Shown here in pieces: positions 59,968 to 64,000 of a DNA stretch of 64,000 nucleotides (position 1 is the first letter of the stretch; every line of letters begins with the position of its first letter). The stretch is taken from the NCBI GenBank assembly GCA_041394985.1, contig JAWLBI010000001.1:1426001-1490000 (forward strand), in the 5' to 3' direction. This DNA is from JAGLON01 sp041394985. Lineage in GTDB: Bacteria; Zixibacteria; MSB-5A5; GN15; JAAZOE01. The translations under genes and the position numbers were made by a program. The notes beneath the pieces are model-generated. The model made no database searches. It was not told the origin of the DNA and was given only the letters and a program-made list of their open reading frames with translations.

Positions 59968-60843
59968 GTGAGCCTCACGAAATTTATAAAATTCACAGAA
60001 GTAAAGGAAGGACTCAAGAAGTATATCAAAAAGCCTCGTATTTCATTGAAAGCCGGGATTTTAGCTCCTCCATTAACAGATAACTCAGTACAGGTGGGAA
60101 TAGCATTTGATTACCTATTACGCTTCTTGTTAAAAAGGATAAATCCACGAGCAATTGTTGGAAGATGGATAGCAGAAAATGATCCTCCTGTATTTGGAAC
60201 ATTGCCATACTTAATCGGGCAAGATGATTTCCTCGAAATGATGGCGCAAAGAGATGACCTGATCCGTTTGACAAAGAAGAAGGCTGATTTATTTGTTAAA
60301 GATGGGAAACTGCATAGAAGCCTTATAAGAAATTGCCTGATAATGTCCCAATACGATTTATTGATACGAACGGGAAGAGTCTATTATACAGGCGGGGAAG
60401 TTAATGAGAAAGACATAAGGGATTTAAAAAAACTAATCGAAATTGTACCTCTTAAAACGCTCAAAGCGAAAAAGGTTTGTGCTCTCAATCCCACATTTGG
60501 AAAGGCATCTCAAATAGTGCGAGGAGCTGATGCCGATATCATTTTGGATAAATGTATAATAGATATAAAAACTGTAAGAAGTTTGACATTCAAGAGAGAT
60601 TATTTTGATCAACTTATAGGATATTACTTATTACAAAATATCGGCGGCATAGATGGAATTAAGGGTGAGACGGAAATTGACTCTATAGGAATCTATTTTT
60701 CAAGGTTTGCATTAATGTACAAAATAAACATTTCAGAATGTATAGACGTTGGTCAAAAAGATAAGTTGGTTAAATGGTTTAAAAAAATGGCCAATAAATA
60801 TTACACGAATCGTTATGCCAAGTTACGGAGGCTAAAGCGCTAA
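59968..60843 (+). CDS. PD-(D/E)XK nuclease-like protein
   Basis: A 291-residue protein starting at GTG 59968, behind AAGGGAAC. The region 183-222 has the pattern of a PD-(D/E)XK nuclease: D190 in RGADADIILD, then D199-x-K201 in CIIDIKTVR, and Q215 in YFDQLIGYYLL, the RecB/Cas4-like Q motif. The N-terminal VGIAFDYLLRFLLKRINPRAIVGRW is also conserved-looking. A basic C-terminus (KYYTNRYAKLRRLKR) could contact nucleic acid. AT-rich like the TIR gene and on the same strand, 84 bp downstream, so the two probably form one unit. Nuclease activity is inference from the motif; I cannot name the family. Confidence 0.72.
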   Translation: MSLTKFIKFTEVKEGLKKYIKKPRISLKAGILAPPLTDNSVQVGIAFDYLLRFLLKRINPRAIVGRWIAENDPPVFGTLPYLIGQDDFLEMMAQRDDLIRLTKKKADLFVKDGKLHRSLIRNCLIMSQYDLLIRTGRVYYTGGEVNEKDIRDLKKLIEIVPLKTLKAKKVCALNPTFGKASQIVRGADADIILDKCIIDIKTVRSLTFKRDYFDQLIGYYLLQNIGGIDGIKGETEIDSIGIYFSRFALMYKINISECIDVGQKDKLVKWFKKMANKYYTNRYAKLRRLKR

Positions 60844-60860
60844 ATCCTACGTTTAGAGTG

Positions 60861-60911
60861 CCCGGTGCCCCAACCCTTCTTAGGGTTGGGATGAGACGTT
60901 CAACCTGATAA
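60861..60911 (-). repeat. 50-bp hairpin repeat, copy 5
   Basis: CCCGGTGCCCCAACCC through GAGACGTTCAACCTGATAAT, 17 bp past the nuclease-like gene stop. Same orientation as copy 6; the two bracket the tandem pair 60977-62166. Confidence 0.85.
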
Positions 60912-60976
60912 TCCGCAATCATCAATCATGACGATTCCTTCTCGAACCCCGTGAGGCGCCGAGTGAGGAAAATAGG

Positions 60977-61567
60977 TCATGCTTCGGAAACAATATCGAA
61001 AAATAGGAAACCGTCAAAATCCCAGGCCTGCGTGCCGACCGTGACCGTATGCTCCGCAAGCATCTTTATAAATGCTTCGTCGATTTCCTGTTTGCGATGC
61101 AGGCGTAATTCCTCAGGCGTGTTAACCAGGAATATTTTGGAAAAGGGATCGCGGGCATGGCTGATGTCAAAGTTGAAAGACTCATCCTCAAAATTAGGCA
61201 GAATGAAGCCGTATACTTCCTCGCCATAAAAGAGATATTTCGATGTAGAATTTCGCTGTATAAAGGGATCCGATTTCCTCCCCGGAATATCACCAATAAT
61301 TAATGAATGCGTTTTGCTACTGCGAAGAAAATCCTTGATCATACCGAGGGTCAGCTCCATATGTTTCTTAATATCAAAACTCGCTGCGGTTCTAAAGCTG
61401 TAGTAGTCTTCAAGAGGCGTATCCGGTGGCAGGAAGGCATAAACCGATATTTGATTTTTACGGACTCGCGACAGCACCATTTGAGAGAGCGCGGGCCAAC
61501 CTTGGAGCGCATTGATGAAATAATCTCGCGCCGGTTCGCCTAAGAATGTTTTCTGGTAGTTATCCAT
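60977..61567 (-). CDS. Unknown 196-residue protein, tandem copy B
   Basis: I do not recognise the family. The protein starts MDNYQKTFLGEPARDYFINALQGWPALS and ends with a well conserved block, HRKQEIDEAFIKMLAEHTVTVGTQAWDFDGFLFFDI. It aligns end to end with the upstream gene (same length, about half the residues shared; conserved EDYYxFxTxAxF, F-L-R/S-S-K/Q-TH-x-LIIxD and F-x-VNxPEE). No membrane segment or catalytic motif is evident; alternating strands and helices suggest a compact alpha/beta domain. It begins 8 bp after the stop of copy A, so they are one operon. Confidence 0.75.
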   Translation of the reverse strand: MDNYQKTFLGEPARDYFINALQGWPALSQMVLSRVRKNQISVYAFLPPDTPLEDYYSFRTAASFDIKKHMELTLGMIKDFLRSSKTHSLIIGDIPGRKSDPFIQRNSTSKYLFYGEEVYGFILPNFEDESFNFDISHARDPFSKIFLVNTPEELRLHRKQEIDEAFIKMLAEHTVTVGTQAWDFDGFLFFDIVSEA

Positions 61568-61575
61568 GGCTGTCC

Positions 61576-62166
61576 CTATTTGGGGTTTACATCAAGAAAT
61601 AGAAAACCGTCAAAGTCCCAGGCCTGTGTACCGACGGTGACCGTATGTTCCGCCAACATTTCTATAAAGGCCTCATCGATTTCCTGCTGGTGGCGAAGGT
61701 GCATCTCCTCCGGCATATTGACTAGAAAAACATTTATAAAAGGGCCTCGACGCGTATAGCTGAAATCTGAATCGAATGATTCAGTCTTATAATCGTGCGG
61801 AATAAAATAGTATAGTTCTTTGCCCAGAGCAAAAAAGTCTGGTTGCTGTTTGCTTGGAGTAAGAGGAGCCGGTTTGTTAAAAACGGGATCATCAATGATT
61901 AATGCATGTGTTTGGCTTCTGCTCAGAAATCCCTTTACAAAGCTAGTAGTTGCTGCGATATGCGCTTTAACATTAAAGTTTGCCATGGTTTTAAAATTAT
62001 AATAATCTTCCGGATTTGCATTTGGATGTAAAAATGTATACACCGGCATGTCACCGAATTTAAGCCGCGAACGCATCGTTTTTGAGAGCGCATGCCAATT
62101 TGTGAATGCCTCATTGACAAAGTCGTGCGCCGGTTGTCCTAATAATGTTTTTTTGAAGTCATCCAT
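61576..62166 (-). CDS. Unknown 196-residue protein, tandem copy A
   Basis: Paralogue of the next gene, equal in length. It starts MDDFKKTLLGQPAHDFVNEAFTNWHALSK and ends HQQEIDEAFIEMLAEHTVTVGTQAWDFDGFLFLDVNPK. AAAGGGTAACC precedes the ATG. The strongest conservation, also at the DNA level, is over the last 45 residues, which suggests either the functional core or partial gene conversion. The pair is bracketed by two direct copies of the 50-bp hairpin repeat. No function can be assigned. Confidence 0.75.
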   Translation of the reverse strand: MDDFKKTLLGQPAHDFVNEAFTNWHALSKTMRSRLKFGDMPVYTFLHPNANPEDYYNFKTMANFNVKAHIAATTSFVKGFLSRSQTHALIIDDPVFNKPAPLTPSKQQPDFFALGKELYYFIPHDYKTESFDSDFSYTRRGPFINVFLVNMPEEMHLRHQQEIDEAFIEMLAEHTVTVGTQAWDFDGFLFLDVNPK

Positions 62167-62245
62167 GGTTACCCTTTCATATTATTATAATAGTAGAAAT
62201 ATCGGCGGGATACAAGTTACATTGTCGAAACCTTCCTCGCAGGCT

Positions 62246-62295
62246 CCGGTGCCCCAACCCTTCTCAGGGTTGGGATGAGATGTTCAACCTGATAG
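62246..62295 (-). repeat. 50-bp hairpin repeat, copy 6
   Basis: CCGGTGCCCCAACCC, loop with TCTC instead of TCTT, GGGTTGGGATGAGATGTTCA, CCTGATAG. Upstream flank of the tandem unknown genes. Confidence 0.8.
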
Positions 62296-62338
62296 TTTAG
62301 ACCCGTGTACCCCACGGCTCCGCCGTGGGATCAATCAA

Positions 62339-62632
62339 TTTCACTCCAACTCCGCTCCAAATTCCCACTTCATCTTCCTATGTGAGAGGAGATTCTACCA
62401 GTATGTCCGAAAACGCGAAAACACCGAAAAAAATTTTTCCTATCCGAGGGATAACCTCTTGTCTCCCAACGGCAGTTTATCCACAATTCGCCCCCCAAAA
62501 CGATAACCGCCTGTATAACAAGCAGATAATAGATCACAGGCCAAAAACATATTTGTGTTGCAAGACAGCAACTTATCCCTCCATCGCAATTGTTAGAAAA
62601 CGCCCGATCGGTACCAAATCTGTCCCGAAACC
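62339..62632 (-). repeat. 290-bp dispersed repeat, copy B (inverse of 30051-30340)
   Basis: Reads TTTCACTCCAACTCCGCTCC through GATCGGTACCAAATCTGTCC. The DnaA-box-like TTATCCACA is at 62477-62485. Nearly 32 kb separate the two inverted copies. Confidence 0.8.
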
Positions 62633-62659
62633 GCCAAAACAGGCTGATTTAGAGGATTG

Positions 62660-62750
62660 GGTGGCCCATCCCTTTTTTGGCTTTGCAAAAAAGGGTGGGT
62701 TCCCGCGATACATGGATTGTTGGCGCACGGGGACATATACCAACCACAAA
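62660..62750 (+). repeat. Dispersed repeat, GTGGCCCATCC / GCGATACATGG family
   Basis: Same order as at 52873: GGTGGCCCATCCC, inverted repeat around GGCTTTGCAAAAAAGG, GTTCCCGCGATACATGGA, GTTGGCGCACGGGGAC. Confidence 0.75.
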
Positions 62751-62831
62751 ACCGGCAAAACAGAATCGCCAGGCACCCTTCTGGATTCCCGCCTTCGCGA
62801 GAATGACAAAGAATACTTCGTATTCTTTGAT

Positions 62832-62858
62832 GTCGAAACCGCAGGGGTTTCGACCTAC
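62832..62858 (-). repeat. GTAG-footed hairpin with altered, compensating stem
   Basis: GTCGAAACC / GGTTTCGAC with CTAC foot. Relative to the common GTCAAGACC stem, two positions changed on both sides and pairing is kept. Confidence 0.7.
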
Positions 62859-62879
62859 AATATTCTCGTTTCGCGCGAT

Positions 62880-62955
62880 GTCAAGACCTCCTTCGCTTCG
62901 CTCAGAACCTGCGGCCCTTCCTTCGTCAGGACCTGCGGCAGGGGTCTTGACCTAC
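62880..62955 (-). repeat. GTAG-footed hairpin with long loop
   Basis: GTCAAGACC at 62880, GGTCTTGAC at 62943-62951, CTAC foot; about 54 bp between, as in the 32189 copy. Confidence 0.55.
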
Positions 62956-63003
62956 GTTTGGCAGGAGCACAGGGCTCCTGCCCTGCTTTTTGTGTCAAAG
63001 TCT

Positions 63004-63092
63004 GGTGGCCCATCCCTTTTTTGGCTTTGCAAAAAAGGGTGGGTTCCCGCGATACGTGGATTGTCGGTGCACGGGGACATACAGCAACCATA
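63004..63092 (+). repeat. Dispersed repeat, GTGGCCCATCC / GCGATACATGG family
   Basis: Near-identical to 62660-62750, with a shared block of about 60 bp from GTGGCCCATCCC onward. Confidence 0.75.
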
Positions 63093-63411
63093 AATAATAT
63101 TAATGATGTGCTCGGATTGAATTGGGCATAGATTCCCGCCTTCGCGGGAATGACAAAATAAGGAAAACGTGACAAAAAATGCTTTGTATTTTTTGTCAGG
63201 AGCGCTGGGCTCTTAACCTACTTCGTCTTGCGTGAGCGGATATCTAACCTGTTGTGAATAATCGTATTATCAAAACCTCACTACCTTCGGTCGACAAAGC
63301 CTGTTACAAATCTAAAGAAATCCATCAATCCTCCGACCTTTACAATTGGGCTAAGGAAAAATAAAAATTTCTCTATACAACAAGGACACCCCAAACTTTG
63401 TAGGAGGATGC

Positions 63412-63591
63412 ATGGGTGCAAAAATGGCTGAAATCTATGAGCAGGCCAAAACTATTGGTGGCTTAAAGGCGACCATGAGAATGGCGATGCTGTCTCAGAT
63501 CTCATCGAAACAGGCAGTCAGTGATGCCGACACTCCCGATAATATTAAAAAACTCCAAGCCGCGCTTGCGGAAATCAAAAAAGGCGCATAG
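63412..63591 (+). CDS. Small helical protein, 59 residues
   Basis: ATG 63412 sits just after GTAGGAGG. The protein MGAKMAEIYEQAKTIGGLKA... ends in a helix-rich IKKLQAALAEIKKGA and has no signal or membrane segment. The next gene starts 9 bp after the stop with its own GGAGG, so the two are co-translated. No family recognised; base composition is back to the chromosomal type. Confidence 0.65.
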   Translation: MGAKMAEIYEQAKTIGGLKATMRMAMLSQISSKQAVSDADTPDNIKKLQAALAEIKKGA

Positions 63592-63600
63592 GAGGTATTC

Positions 63601-64000
63601 ATGGCCACAACGACGAAAAAGAGCGGATTTACATCAGCCGGTTCGAAGGTCTCCTATCAGCCGGAGCAGAAATTCGACAACAAAAAGATGCGGCATTATA
63701 TGGAAGGCAAGACGTTCGTCCTCCATTGCCATCATTACGCGACGCTGTTCACCCAGTTGGCGTGCGATGCCCGCGATCTCGGCGGCACCGAACTGCTGAC
63801 TGAAGCCAGCTGCGAAACCTTCTATGAAGTCCTCTGCGATTATTTCAAGAAGCATAAAGTGTCCGACACCACCGATCGTATCGCCATCGCGGAACAGTAT
63901 TACGGTTATGTCGGGATGGGAACTATCGAGTTCAATTTCGGCGATAAAGAGGGATTCGCCGTCATGGAACACTCGCACATCGACGAAGGCTGGAAGAAGA
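63601..64000 (+). CDS. Unknown protein, possibly V4R-like; cut by window end
   Basis: The frame runs from ATG 63601, behind GGAGG, to the window edge (133 codons seen). After a short polar N-terminus comes FVLHCHHYATLFTQLACDARDLGGTELLTEASCETFYEVLCDYFKK, then AEQYYGYVGMGTIEFNF and the segment MEHSHIDEGWKK. The HCHHY cluster and the HSHxDxGW motif resemble 4-vinyl-reductase/hydrocarbon-binding (V4R) domain proteins, but I am not certain. His and Cys residues suggest a metal or cofactor site. Confidence 0.62.
   Translation, partial: MATTTKKSGFTSAGSKVSYQPEQKFDNKKMRHYMEGKTFVLHCHHYATLFTQLACDARDLGGTELLTEASCETFYEVLCDYFKKHKVSDTTDRIAIAEQYYGYVGMGTIEFNFGDKEGFAVMEHSHIDEGWKK

Larger units (their letters stand above)
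62167..63411. other. 1.2-kb gene-free cluster of dispersed repeats
   Basis: Holds the sixth 50-bp hairpin repeat, the second arm of the 290-bp repeat, two copies of the GTGGCCCATCC family and two GTAG-footed hairpins. A long open frame across 62325-63131 is made entirely of repeats and is not accepted as a gene. Confidence 0.75.

Noticed and set aside
62477..62485. DnaA box marking a replication origin
   Set aside because: A single nonamer inside a dispersed repeat, with no box cluster, no AT-rich unwinding region and no dnaA/dnaN/gyrB nearby.
62325..63131. 268-codon open frame
   Set aside because: It is composed of five dispersed repeats that also occur in other frames and orientations; no ribosome site and no protein-like pattern.

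Overview
The window comes from a Gram-negative bacterium, probably of the Fibrobacteres-Chlorobi-Bacteroidetes side of the tree, such as a Zixibacteria-like lineage (inference). The evidence is a subtilase with an NPFNPTT-type C-terminal secretion tail, three PorV/PorQ-type (UPF0164) outer-membrane proteins, a TonB-dependent receptor with a carboxypeptidase-regulatory-like plug extension, and secreted beta-propellers ending in FlgD-like modules. Core genes are moderately GC-rich; several accessory genes are clearly AT-rich. No rRNA, tRNA or CRISPR array was seen.

Layout. 1-4457 (minus) is a tyrosine/homogentisate catabolic operon: 4-hydroxyphenylpyruvate dioxygenase, homogentisate dioxygenase, a HisC-like aminotransferase and a fumarylacetoacetase-family hydrolase cut by the window edge. 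4819-6244 holds tag and a LipM-like acyltransferase. 6540-13073 is an envelope operon (TonB receptor, PorV-like protein, large lipoprotein), followed by a glycosyltransferase-TPR protein (minus) and a secreted subtilase. 18620-24607 is housekeeping: ecfT, truA, transaldolase/Fsa, purB, psd, pssA, a DUF4321 protein, tatA and one unknown. 24664-28731 (minus) is a signalling operon: FHA protein, metallophosphoesterase and a CHASE2 Ser/Thr kinase. dusB follows.

29.8-32.4 kb starts a repeat-rich zone with a REP-associated tyrosine transposase (RAYT) and many GTAG-footed hairpins. 32.4-45.7 kb returns to chromosomal genes: etfA, ppx/gppA, a beta-propeller plus two PorV/PorQ genes, an isocitrate/isopropylmalate-type dehydrogenase, two tandem Big_5 lipoproteins and a DUF4153 protein. 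45.7-54.4 kb is mostly dispersed repeats with a Cys-rich unknown, an AT-rich pentapeptide-repeat membrane protein, ligA and two insertion sequences (IS1182 type; IS256/IS1249 type), each inside a copy of the same composite repeat. 54.5-58.7 kb (minus) is a dinB-dnaE2 translesion operon behind a LexA-like box. 58.9-62.2 kb is an AT-rich island: a TIR-domain gene followed by a PD-(D/E)XK nuclease-like gene (possible defence pair) and a tandem pair of unknown 196-residue proteins. 62.2-63.4 kb is repeats again, then a small protein and a truncated gene.

Cross-cutting signals: at least four genes have a promoter whose -10 hexamer ends 6-7 nt before the start codon, implying leaderless mRNAs. Non-coding repeat families account for most of the gene-free DNA. 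The best candidates for something undescribed are the TIR/nuclease pair, the RAYT with its one-foot many-stems hairpins, and the 196-residue tandem family bracketed by a hairpin repeat.
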